Positions 43,127 through 52,047 of a stretch of DNA of 64,000 bases are shown here, piece after piece. A program made the position numbers and the translations under genes. The stretch's first letter is position 1. Every line of letters starts with the position of its first letter. Origin of the DNA: Chryseobacterium sp. SNU WT5 (GTDB lineage Bacteria; Bacteroidota; Bacteroidia; Flavobacteriales; Weeksellaceae); assembly GCF_007362475.1 (NCBI RefSeq), contig NZ_CP041687.1, positions 1,860,001-1,924,000 on the forward strand, in the 5' to 3' direction. The notes under the pieces were generated by a model. It made no database searches. It was not told where the DNA came from and saw nothing but the letters and a program-made list of their open reading frames with translations.

Positions 43127-46100
43127 GTGAAAAATTCTGAACTACATAAACTTCTGATTAAGTTAAACTTGGAAAATACTGTTTTTTATAAAAATGAACA
43201 GGATGGCTCTTATGATTTTGATTTTCATCCGGATATCCTAAATAAAATTAAAAGAATTTCTCCCGATGCAGTCTATGTATTCAATAACCAACCTTTATTA
43301 CTGTTTTTTGATTTAACCAATTCTGATGATTTAAATAAAGAATCTGAGATACATAAAAAAGTTTGGTCTTTTGATAATTCCCCAATCGTTTTTATATTAA
43401 AAGACAAAGATATTTCTATCTATAATGCTTTAAATTATATCAAAAATAAAGATGGTAGAGGCGGTTATCTCCAAGAGGTTGAAATATCTGATGAAGAAAG
43501 AGACGAGAAATTTTCTTTTTGGAGTTTGCAGTCGGGGGAAACTTGGGCTTGGTTTCAAGATGAATACTTGTCTAAAAAAAACGAAAACCAAACACGGGTT
43601 AATCAGAGACTATTTCAAAACATTAAAGATGTACGAAATTATTTAACTGATAAAACAAAATCAAATTTTCTTGATGAGAAATCTGCCAATTCTTTGATTC
43701 TAAGATTAATTTTTATTCGATATTTAATTGATAGAGGTATCAAGATTGATGAGGCGTATATTTCAGGCGAATCACTTAATGAAAAAAGAAAAAACTTTAT
43801 TCTTTTAATTTCAGAACCTGAAAAACTCAATCAATTATTTGAAAGACTTAATGATAATTTCAATGGTGTTCTTTTCAAAGAGACAGATATAAAGTTAAAT
43901 CAAATTCAAGCAAATTATTTAGCTGATGTTTTTAAAGGAGAGCTTGAGCAACAAGGCTCTTTATTTGAAGGCTCTTTCTTTGAGATTTTTGATTTTTCAA
44001 TTATTCCTGTTGAAGTAATATCGGGTATTTATGAATCTTTGATTGATGATGAGACTAAAGATTTAGATTCAGCAGTTTATACTCCGTCTTTTTTAGTTGA
44101 TTATATTTTATCAGATACTGTTGATAAATATCTGAATCAAAATAATGTTTCAGAATGTAAAATTTTTGAGGTTGCAGTTGGCTCGGGAATATTCTTAGTT
44201 CAATCTTTGAGAAGAATGATTGAAAAAGAAATTGAACTTAATGGAGATTCAAATAAAAATGAATTTAGTAACAAAATTAGAGAAATTGCTAAAAATAATC
44301 TGTTTGGAATTGATATAAATGAAGAGGCTCTAAAAGTTACTTGTTTCTCAATTTATATAGCATTATTGGATTATCAACAGCCAAAAGACATTGATAAGTA
44401 TCCATTCCCTAATCTTTTAGGGACTAATCTTTTCAAAGCTAATTTCTTTGATAAGTCACATGATTTTAATAAAGTAATAAAAAATAATCCACCAAAATTT
44501 ATATTGGGGAATCCACCATGGAAAAGCAAAAAAGAAGATGTAGTTCATGTTAAATGGTTAAAGGACAATAAAAAAACAGTTGGCAGATTTGAAATTGCTC
44601 AGTCATTTCTTTTGAGAGCTAAAGATTTTATGAGTGATGAAACACAATCGGCACTCATTGTTACTAGTACAATTTTCTATAATGTTTCACAAAAAACTAA
44701 AGGATTTAAAAAGGATTTCTTAACTACATTTTGTGTAGAAAAGTTTTTTGATTTATCCCCAGTAAGAAGATTAATTTTTGAGAAGAAAAATAGTCCTGCT
44801 AGTATCGTTTATTTTAGACTATCAAAAGATAATGATTGCCAAAAGAATATAATTAATCATCAATCAGTTAAATTTAATCGTTTTATCAAATATTTCAAAA
44901 TGTTAGTTATTGAAAGGTTTGATCAAAAAGCGTTACCACAGAAATATTTTTTAGAAAATGATTGGATGTTTAAGGTTGCCTTATATGGAAGTTATTTGGA
45001 TTTTAATTTCTTGAAAGTATTACCTCAAAAAAATATTGGGTCAATTATCAATAATAACACTATCTATAAAGGGGCTGGTATAGAAAGAGGGAAAGATCCG
45101 AATTTTTTTCCAGAATTAATTGGAATGAAAATTTTAGAAAACTCTCAGATTGAACAGGGCTACACTAATACCAAAAATTACAAATCTCTAAATAAAGAAG
45201 ACGTTTATTTGTCGAGGGGGAGAGATAAAAATATTTTTTTGGGCAATAAAGTTTTATTTAAAGAACAGGCTCTTAATGAATCAGAACCACTAATTTCTTT
45301 TTCAAGTGAGGATTTTGTTTTTAGAAAAGGGGTGTTTTCTATCTCTTCAAAAACTGAAAATATTATATTATTATTATATTCTTTACTTAAATCTGATTTA
45401 AGTCAATACTTTCTTTTTCTAATTTCTGGTGCCTGGGGAGTAGCAACTAGACCCGCTATAAGATTTGATGAAGAATTACTAAGGATGCCATTGCTTGATT
45501 TTGATAAATCAGTATTAGAAAAATTGGTTAATAATGCTAAATCAATTATTGAATATTATGCCACTTTTTATGACAAATTTAATCTTGGAAAGCCTTCTGT
45601 AAATCATTTTTTGCTCCAAAAAAATAATCAAATAATTAATGACTCTTATGGTGTCAAAGACTACGAGAAGGATTTAATTGATTATGCTTTAAATGTCTCT
45701 CGTTATCAGTTTCAACAAAGCAAACAGCATCTTGTTACTAATTTTAATGATTCTGACCACCGTAACCAAAAACAAGTTTTAGAGAAATATGCCGATGTTT
45801 ACATAAAAGAATTTGAGGAAATATATTATGATGAGTTTGTAAAAGTTGAGATTTTTACAATGAGACATTTCATTGCAATGAATTTCATTATTACAGACAA
45901 AAAGCCAAAAGAAAAAATATCATATCCTAAAAATACTGATGAAAAAGATGTTTTGGAGAAACTGGCAAATAATTTGACTATTGAAAGAATAACAGATACC
46001 AGCGACCCATCAAAAAATCTATATATTCAAAAGGATATAAAAGGATTTGAAAGTGATTCTTTTTATATTATAAAGCCAAATGAATATAAATGTTGGCATC

Positions 46101-46192
46101 GTGCAATGGCATGGTATGATGTTGCAGAATTTAAGCAGGCTATTCAAGAAGCAGAATTAAAACGTCTTAATAACATTTCTGCCAATGATTAG
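43127..46192 (+). CDS. N6-adenine DNA methyltransferase, type IIG/Eco57I-like
   Basis: A 1021-aa protein from GTG 43127. Residues 1-110 resemble a degenerate HSDR-type nuclease domain (DAVYVFNNQPLLLFFDLTN). A helical region leads to the methyltransferase core: motif X YTPSFLVDYIL (318-328), motif I EVAVGSGIFLVQSL (348-361, normally DPACGSG), motif II FGIDINEEAL (393-402) and motif IV GNPPW (461-465). The C-terminal half fits a target-recognition domain. It overlaps the next gene by 8 bases. Likely the modification/specificity subunit of a restriction-like defence module carried beside the integrase. Confidence 0.8.
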   Translation: MKNSELHKLLIKLNLENTVFYKNEQDGSYDFDFHPDILNKIKRISPDAVYVFNNQPLLLFFDLTNSDDLNKESEIHKKVWSFDNSPIVFILKDKDISIYNALNYIKNKDGRGGYLQEVEISDEERDEKFSFWSLQSGETWAWFQDEYLSKKNENQTRVNQRLFQNIKDVRNYLTDKTKSNFLDEKSANSLILRLIFIRYLIDRGIKIDEAYISGESLNEKRKNFILLISEPEKLNQLFERLNDNFNGVLFKETDIKLNQIQANYLADVFKGELEQQGSLFEGSFFEIFDFSIIPVEVISGIYESLIDDETKDLDSAVYTPSFLVDYILSDTVDKYLNQNNVSECKIFEVAVGSGIFLVQSLRRMIEKEIELNGDSNKNEFSNKIREIAKNNLFGIDINEEALKVTCFSIYIALLDYQQPKDIDKYPFPNLLGTNLFKANFFDKSHDFNKVIKNNPPKFILGNPPWKSKKEDVVHVKWLKDNKKTVGRFEIAQSFLLRAKDFMSDETQSALIVTSTIFYNVSQKTKGFKKDFLTTFCVEKFFDLSPVRRLIFEKKNSPASIVYFRLSKDNDCQKNIINHQSVKFNRFIKYFKMLVIERFDQKALPQKYFLENDWMFKVALYGSYLDFNFLKVLPQKNIGSIINNNTIYKGAGIERGKDPNFFPELIGMKILENSQIEQGYTNTKNYKSLNKEDVYLSRGRDKNIFLGNKVLFKEQALNESEPLISFSSEDFVFRKGVFSISSKTENIILLLYSLLKSDLSQYFLFLISGAWGVATRPAIRFDEELLRMPLLDFDKSVLEKLVNNAKSIIEYYATFYDKFNLGKPSVNHFLLQKNNQIINDSYGVKDYEKDLIDYALNVSRYQFQQSKQHLVTNFNDSDHRNQKQVLEKYADVYIKEFEEIYYDEFVKVEIFTMRHFIAMNFIITDKKPKEKISYPKNTDEKDVLEKLANNLTIERITDTSDPSKNLYIQKDIKGFESDSFYIIKPNEYKCWHRAMAWYDVAEFKQAIQEAELKRLNNISAND

Positions 46193-46916
46193 TAACGCCG
46201 ATAATTTTAAAAAGAATAGAAATCGGGTTATAGAATCTCATGTTAGGAAAATAATGAGATATGTAATTGACTGCTATCATCTTATTTTAAAGGATGGAAA
46301 GAAATATGATTATGCTACAAGGGGGAAAATAAAGCAAGAAGATTTTTTAAGAAATGGACTTGTTGATGATTATATGAGGGAAAATATCAATCTTTTAAAT
46401 GACAGCCCCATTAATGAATATTCAATAGAGAATTTTATCAATAAGGAATCTGCTGAATCATATTATGATGCTAAGGATGGTTTAATGCATGACGATAAAA
46501 TAGATATTAAAATTGATTATCCTTATTTGAAATTAGATTTAGAAGATAAGTTGACTTATTTTGCAATAGAATGTAAAAGAATTAAAACTAATACAGATTC
46601 TATTGCTTACATAGGTGATACTATAAAGTTTTCACAGAGAAGCTATGTAAAAGGACGAATACCTTATGAAGGGCAAATCGGATTTATTGAAAACCCCAAA
46701 ATATCCCATTCTTCAATTTTTCCAATAATAAATAAAAAGTTAAAATCTAATAAAAATTTGACTACTATTAAAGATTTGCAGTCTGAGATTCTTGCACCAA
46801 ACTTTGAAGGTTCTTACAGGTCTCTACACCAAAAATCAAATGAAACAAAAGACAAGTTTTCAGTCTTTCACTTATTGTTCGATTACTCCAAAATCGTTCT
46901 AAATAATTATGACTAA
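46185..46916 (+). CDS. putative PD-(D/E)xK nuclease partner of the methyltransferase
   Basis: A 243-aa protein beginning MISNADNFKKNRNRVIESHV, with its start overlapping the methyltransferase stop (ATGATTAG). The segment HDDKIDIKIDYPYLKLD, then TYFAIECKRIK, fits a PD-(D/E)xK core with Asp and ECK. A later QIGFIENPKIS could supply a fourth strand. No named family recognised. With the upstream gene it forms a two-component module whose likely role is restriction of foreign DNA. The Asp/Glu assignments are by eye. Confidence 0.6.
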   Translation: MISNADNFKKNRNRVIESHVRKIMRYVIDCYHLILKDGKKYDYATRGKIKQEDFLRNGLVDDYMRENINLLNDSPINEYSIENFINKESAESYYDAKDGLMHDDKIDIKIDYPYLKLDLEDKLTYFAIECKRIKTNTDSIAYIGDTIKFSQRSYVKGRIPYEGQIGFIENPKISHSSIFPIINKKLKSNKNLTTIKDLQSEILAPNFEGSYRSLHQKSNETKDKFSVFHLLFDYSKIVLNNYD

Positions 46917-47103
46917 ATTAAGAAGGTTGAACTGAATTGATTTTGGTCCCTACTTCAAAAATCAGGGACAAATTCAAGGGATGTTCAATATTGTTTATAA
47001 CGCTTTAATGTTTCTTAAATATTTGTAAATTATTTAAAATCAACGAAATGAATATTTATTGTGTTTTATTGAAGTATATTAATATTCCCCTACGGGCTAC
47101 TTA

Positions 47104-47134
47104 ACTTCCGAAATTTATTTCGGAAGTTTTTTTT
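47104..47134 (+). terminator. rho-independent terminator
   Basis: ACTTCCGAAAT (47104-47114) pairs with ATTTCGGAAGT (47117-47127), followed by seven T's. It could end the defence operon transcript. The rest of 46917-47430 shows no gene; the chromosomal junction of the mobile element may lie here, but no attachment repeat was identified. Confidence 0.7.
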
Positions 47135-47450
47135 ATATGTGCAGGTGATACTTAAATTTCAGTTTTCTATAACATTAGTCAGCCTTTTACATTTCGTATT
47201 CACTATTTCACTACAATTGGCTTTTTTTAGATTGTTACATAGAACAATCGTGACCGTCACTTTCAATCCTTATTATAACATCTACTATGAGAATATTTTG
47301 TGATTCAAGAAATTGGAAAGTATTTAATTTCTCTCGATAAGCTGAACAAATCTTTTCAGCAACTTTCCTAATTTTACGACATCTACAACCCAGTACGCAA
47401 TATTCATTAATAGTTAAGAAACTGTTAATAGTGTTTCGTAGCGCTGCCTA

Positions 47451-47458
47451 TAACTTTG
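47451..47458 (+). promoter_or_regulatory. -7 promoter box of the susC-type operon
   Basis: TAACTTTG fits TAnnTTTG and lies 17 bases before the chosen susC start, with a weak TTTC near -33. This would give a very short leader. Confidence 0.4.
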
Positions 47459-47475
47459 CAAAAAATTTCAAAACT

Positions 47476-50400
47476 ATGAAACGTGCTATGTTAAGCAGGA
47501 AACTATTAATGCCCCTTAGTGTCATCCTTTTATATGGGGGATTAGATGCGCAAGTAATTACCTCAACCAAAGAAAAGACCTCGCTCCTGAATGATTCAAT
47601 CAGTACCACAAACATTGAAGGAGTGGTTATTACGGCCTTAGGAATTTCAAAAAAGAAGGATAATATTGGTTATGCAACGCAGGAAATCAGTACAAAACAA
47701 TTTGAAAGTCTTACGACTCCGAATATATCGAACCTATTTGCTGGTCAAGTATCAGGATTAAATGTATCTAATCCACCGGGCATGCAGCAAAAGCCCATAT
47801 TTACGCTTCGTGGAAATACTAATCTGATCATTGTTCTGGATGGTGTAATTGTAAACCATGAAGTTTATCAAAACTTGGATCCTAATAATATAGACAACAT
47901 CAATGTTCTAAAAGGAGCTCCAGCATCAGCTCTTTATGGTTCACGAGGTCGCTACGGTGCAATTCTCATCACCACTAAAAGCGCAAAGAAGAAAGGCTTC
48001 AGTGTAGATTTTTCTCAAAACTTAATGATAAGTGCTGGCTTCACGAATTTACCTGAAACTCAACACGAATACGGAAATGGATCTCATGGTGAATATGAAT
48101 TCTGGGACGGTGCAGATGGAGGCGTAAATGATGGAGACATGATTTGGGGTCCGAAATTTATTCCTGGTCGTAAGGTTGCTCAATGGAATAGTCCAATAAG
48201 AAATAAAGTTACCGGTGAAACTATTGATTGGTACGGTGCAGTGACAGGAACAGCTTATGATGACCGCTCAAAATTTGAAAGAGTTCCTATTGATTGGAAA
48301 TCTCATAATAATTTAGATAATTTTCTTAAACCTGCTTTAATTTTTAATAATAATTTCGCAATCTCCTATAAAACTCCAGCCAACGAATACCGACTCTCTG
48401 GAAATTATATGAAATATGACGATAGAATTCCCGAAGCCTATTTACAAAGATCCGGACTTACATTTTCTACCGTTAATAAGATTACTCCCAGATTAACTTT
48501 TGACAGTAAACTTAACTACAATAATACCTACACTCCTAATGTTCCCAATTATGATTATAATCCAAGTGGGCACATGTATACCATTCTTATCTGGATGGGC
48601 GATGATGTAAATGGCAACGATCTGAAAAACCACATGTGGGTTCCCGGTCGAGAAGGGATTAAACAGGCCAATTATAATTATGCGTGGTACAATAATCCTT
48701 GGTTTGGAGCAAAATATTTTAAAAATAAAAATAACACCGATATTATAAACTCTCAAGCGGGTTTACAATATATCTTCAATAATAAATTGAGCGTTAGAGG
48801 AAAAGCTTCTGTGGTGCAAAACCATAATATGCAGGAAATATTAAGTCCAAAATCCTATTTTAATTACAGTGCTCCGCGTGAGGGAGGCTATCAAAAAAAT
48901 GACTACAAGCAGGTTGATCTTAACTATGATATTTTAGCAACTTATAAAGAACAGCTCGGTGAAAACGTTGATATTACTGCCAATATTGGAGGTTCTGGTT
49001 TTTATAGAAAAACAAAAGTGGAGAATTCGTCGACTGACGGCTTAAAAATGCCACAGGTTTATACCCTGGAAAACTCAATTGGAGATGTAAAGAAATATAA
49101 CTATTTAACTGAAAAATTAATATACAGTACCTATGCTTCCTTAGATGTTGGTCTTTATAAAGCACTTTTCCTAAATCTATCAGGAAGAAATGACTGGTCC
49201 TCTACACTTCCGAAACAAAACAGATCCTACTTTTATCCGTCTGCTTCCCTAAGTGCCGTATTATCCAAATTTATTAATCTTCCGGAATCTGTTGATTTAC
49301 TGAAATTGTCAGCTTCTTGGGCAAAGGTATCTTATGATTTTGAACCTTATTCAATCAGAAATTATTATTTAAATAATGGAGGCACCACTTTTAACGGTTT
49401 GCCAATGTACTATTATCCTAGCACTCTGAATTTTGAAAACTCCATTTCTCCTGAACAAACCCGTTCCTATGAGTTGGGATTAACCGTGGGTATGTTCAAG
49501 AACAGATTCACCTTTGAAGCTACTTATTTTAATACTAAAGATTACGATAATATTCTACAATTCCCGGTGGCTCAATCTTCGGGATATGTAAATCAGTACG
49601 TCAACGGAAATGATTACACAAATAAAGGACTAGAGCTTACTTTGGGTCTGACTCCTTTTAAAAATGGAGATTTTCAATGGCGCACTCTTATTAACTGGAG
49701 TACTTTCGAACAAAAATTGACTTCTATTTATAAGAATGAGAGTACTTACAAGAACATTAAGCTGAACGAACGCACGGATAGCTATTATGATTATGCCTGG
49801 GAGAAAACTCCCGACGGTCAACTCATTTTGGATGCGACTACCGGTATGCCGACTCGTGCAAATAACCCGACGAATCTGGGACATCTAAATCCCGATTGGA
49901 CTTTTGGGTTTACCAATAATTTAAAATATAAAAACCTATCCTTAAGTGTTGGTATCGATGGGAGCTTTGGTGGCGTGATGAGATCTCAAGTTTCAGAAAA
50001 AATGTGGTGGGGTGGTAAGCACCCGCTTTCTACAGATTACAGAGATGCAGAATATGCAAATCCAGGTACCTATTATTTTGTACCACAAGGAGTGAATTAT
50101 AATCAGACTACAAACTCGTACGTTCAACATACCAAAGCAATCAGTTTTCAGGATTGGGCACAAAATTATCCTTACAGAGCCAGAGTTACAGAAGAAGAGG
50201 GTGGTAATTTTGCTAATGTTTTCGACCGCTCCTTCGTAAAATTACGCTCCGTTATTCTTGGGTATGATTTTACCCCTTATCTAAATCCTTCCTGGATGAT
50301 CAAGAATTTTACCGTGAATGTGTCCGGCTATAACCTATTTATGTGGAAGAGATCCAAAAATCTATATTCAGATCCGGATTATAAAATCGGTGGGTCTGGC

Positions 50401-50490
50401 GTAGGAACTGGTAATAGTTCTGCATCCGGAAACGATATACAAGATCCGTCCAGCCGTTGGATAGGATTGGGTTTTAGCGCTAAATTTTAA
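47476..50490 (+). CDS. SusC/RagA-family TonB-dependent outer-membrane transporter
   Basis: About 1004 aa from ATG 47476 (MKRAMLSRKLLMPLSVILL signal region); a longer frame from 47431 has no advantage. The plug domain starts almost at once (EGVVITALGISKKKDNIGYA, then LNVLKGAPASALYGSRG-like plug end), so the usual N-terminal carboxypeptidase-D-like domain is missing. A 22-stranded barrel follows, ending WIGLGFSAKF. It pairs with the SusD-like lipoprotein downstream to import a substrate with TonB energy. The following phospholipase C gene suggests the substrate derives from phospholipids; this is inference. Confidence 0.88.
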   Translation: MKRAMLSRKLLMPLSVILLYGGLDAQVITSTKEKTSLLNDSISTTNIEGVVITALGISKKKDNIGYATQEISTKQFESLTTPNISNLFAGQVSGLNVSNPPGMQQKPIFTLRGNTNLIIVLDGVIVNHEVYQNLDPNNIDNINVLKGAPASALYGSRGRYGAILITTKSAKKKGFSVDFSQNLMISAGFTNLPETQHEYGNGSHGEYEFWDGADGGVNDGDMIWGPKFIPGRKVAQWNSPIRNKVTGETIDWYGAVTGTAYDDRSKFERVPIDWKSHNNLDNFLKPALIFNNNFAISYKTPANEYRLSGNYMKYDDRIPEAYLQRSGLTFSTVNKITPRLTFDSKLNYNNTYTPNVPNYDYNPSGHMYTILIWMGDDVNGNDLKNHMWVPGREGIKQANYNYAWYNNPWFGAKYFKNKNNTDIINSQAGLQYIFNNKLSVRGKASVVQNHNMQEILSPKSYFNYSAPREGGYQKNDYKQVDLNYDILATYKEQLGENVDITANIGGSGFYRKTKVENSSTDGLKMPQVYTLENSIGDVKKYNYLTEKLIYSTYASLDVGLYKALFLNLSGRNDWSSTLPKQNRSYFYPSASLSAVLSKFINLPESVDLLKLSASWAKVSYDFEPYSIRNYYLNNGGTTFNGLPMYYYPSTLNFENSISPEQTRSYELGLTVGMFKNRFTFEATYFNTKDYDNILQFPVAQSSGYVNQYVNGNDYTNKGLELTLGLTPFKNGDFQWRTLINWSTFEQKLTSIYKNESTYKNIKLNERTDSYYDYAWEKTPDGQLILDATTGMPTRANNPTNLGHLNPDWTFGFTNNLKYKNLSLSVGIDGSFGGVMRSQVSEKMWWGGKHPLSTDYRDAEYANPGTYYFVPQGVNYNQTTNSYVQHTKAISFQDWAQNYPYRARVTEEEGGNFANVFDRSFVKLRSVILGYDFTPYLNPSWMIKNFTVNVSGYNLFMWKRSKNLYSDPDYKIGGSGVGTGNSSASGNDIQDPSSRWIGLGFSAKF

Positions 50491-50508
50491 TTTAATCAAC
50501 TTATAAAA

Positions 50509-51990
50509 ATGAAAACAATATTTAAATATATCCTGTTATCAGGAACGTTATTTTTAACTTCTTGTGAATCTGATCTTACCTCGATCAATGTGAATCCAAA
50601 CGATTTGGTGTCAGTAGACGCTAAACACCTTTTTACGTATGTTTCTAAGGATATCTTTCAGGTAGATGGCGATAACCATTTCGCATCTCGAATGATGATT
50701 GCCATCGATGGTGAAAACTCTTACCAGTATTATAAATGGAATGATGCTTCTTTTTCAGATTACAGCTCTACGTTACTCAACGTTAGTAAAATGATGGTGG
50801 AAGCGGAAAAGGTTGGGAATAAAAATTACGTTGCGATTGGCAAGTTCTATCGAGCTGTAATTTTCTACAAATTAACCCTTAAATTTGGAGATATTCCTTA
50901 TTCAGAAGCATTGATGGGAGAAAGTAATATTACTAAACCAAAATATGACAAACAGGAAGATGTTTTTGCTGGAATTCTCAATGAACTGAAAGAATCCAAT
51001 GATTTAATAAATGCCACTGAAAAAATAGAAGGGGACATTATTTATCAGGGAGATTCACAAAAGTGGAAGAGACTTATCAATTCTTATCGATTGAAAGTAC
51101 TCATGACTTTGTCTAAAAAGAGTACTGTAAATGGACTTAATATCGCATCTGAATTTTCAAACATTGCTACAACCCAACCTTTAATGGAATCAATTGCAGA
51201 TAATGGACAATTGAGGTTTTTCGATGCCGCAGATAGCAGGTACAGTACCTTTAATGACAGTGGCTATGGATCCAGTCTTTATATTGCAAATTACTTTGTA
51301 AACCTTTTCAAAGATCGAAAAGACCCTCGCTTATTTACTTTTGCAGAGCAGACCTCGGGCGCAAAAGAAGCTGGGAAAGCAATCACCGATTTTTCTTCCT
51401 ACAATGGTGGTAATCCTGTCTCTCCTTATTCTGATAATGCCGCTTTGGTTACTGCAAAGAACATCTCAAAAATTAATACTAGATTTTATCTGGACCCCGT
51501 AAATGAACCTTCTAATATCTTAAGTTATTCAGAACTTGAATTTATTTTAGCGGAAGGATCGGTAAGAAATTGGATCAATTCTGCTTCAGCAAAAAGCCAT
51601 TATGAAAAAGGAATCGCAGCCAGTTTTGATTTTTATCGCAGGTATGTGAAAAATGCAGAAGCCTATTTTGCCGGTTTTAATATTGCTAATTATTTACAAA
51701 GTGATGTTGTGAAATTTAATGATGGCGACAGTGTACAAGATAAAATGAAGTTGATATTGGGACAAAAATACATGACCATGTTTCATCAATCTCAGTGGAC
51801 TTCCTACTATGACTATCTACGGACTCAATATCCCGCATTGCCACTTCCTGCTGGAATGTCGCATCCTCCATACCGTTTCAGATATCCGATGCCGGAATAC
51901 AACTACAATTCAGAAAACTTAAACGCGGCGTTGCAACGACAGTTCAATGGCAAAGATGATATTAACGAAATGCCTTGGTGGTTACAATAA
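50509..51990 (+). CDS. SusD/RagB-family surface lipoprotein
   Basis: A 493-aa lipoprotein. The signal LLSGTLFLTSCESDL has a lipobox Cys at about residue 19. The helical, TPR-rich body (ISKMMVEAEKVGNKNYVAIGKFYRAVIFY) and FILAEGSVRNW near residue 345 are typical of SusD-like proteins. It caps the SusC-type barrel and binds the ligand at the cell surface. It starts 18 bp after the susC stop. Confidence 0.85.
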   Translation: MKTIFKYILLSGTLFLTSCESDLTSINVNPNDLVSVDAKHLFTYVSKDIFQVDGDNHFASRMMIAIDGENSYQYYKWNDASFSDYSSTLLNVSKMMVEAEKVGNKNYVAIGKFYRAVIFYKLTLKFGDIPYSEALMGESNITKPKYDKQEDVFAGILNELKESNDLINATEKIEGDIIYQGDSQKWKRLINSYRLKVLMTLSKKSTVNGLNIASEFSNIATTQPLMESIADNGQLRFFDAADSRYSTFNDSGYGSSLYIANYFVNLFKDRKDPRLFTFAEQTSGAKEAGKAITDFSSYNGGNPVSPYSDNAALVTAKNISKINTRFYLDPVNEPSNILSYSELEFILAEGSVRNWINSASAKSHYEKGIAASFDFYRRYVKNAEAYFAGFNIANYLQSDVVKFNDGDSVQDKMKLILGQKYMTMFHQSQWTSYYDYLRTQYPALPLPAGMSHPPYRFRYPMPEYNYNSENLNAALQRQFNGKDDINEMPWWLQ

Positions 51991-52047
51991 TTAATGCTTT
52001 TTAATAAGGATCATATTAAAATAATTCAACTTTGATGATTAGAAATT

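Noticed and set aside
46917..47475. tRNA gene as integration target of the conjugative element
   Set aside because: No cloverleaf or tRNA 3' end was recognised; only a terminator hairpin is visible, so the attachment site remains unlocated.
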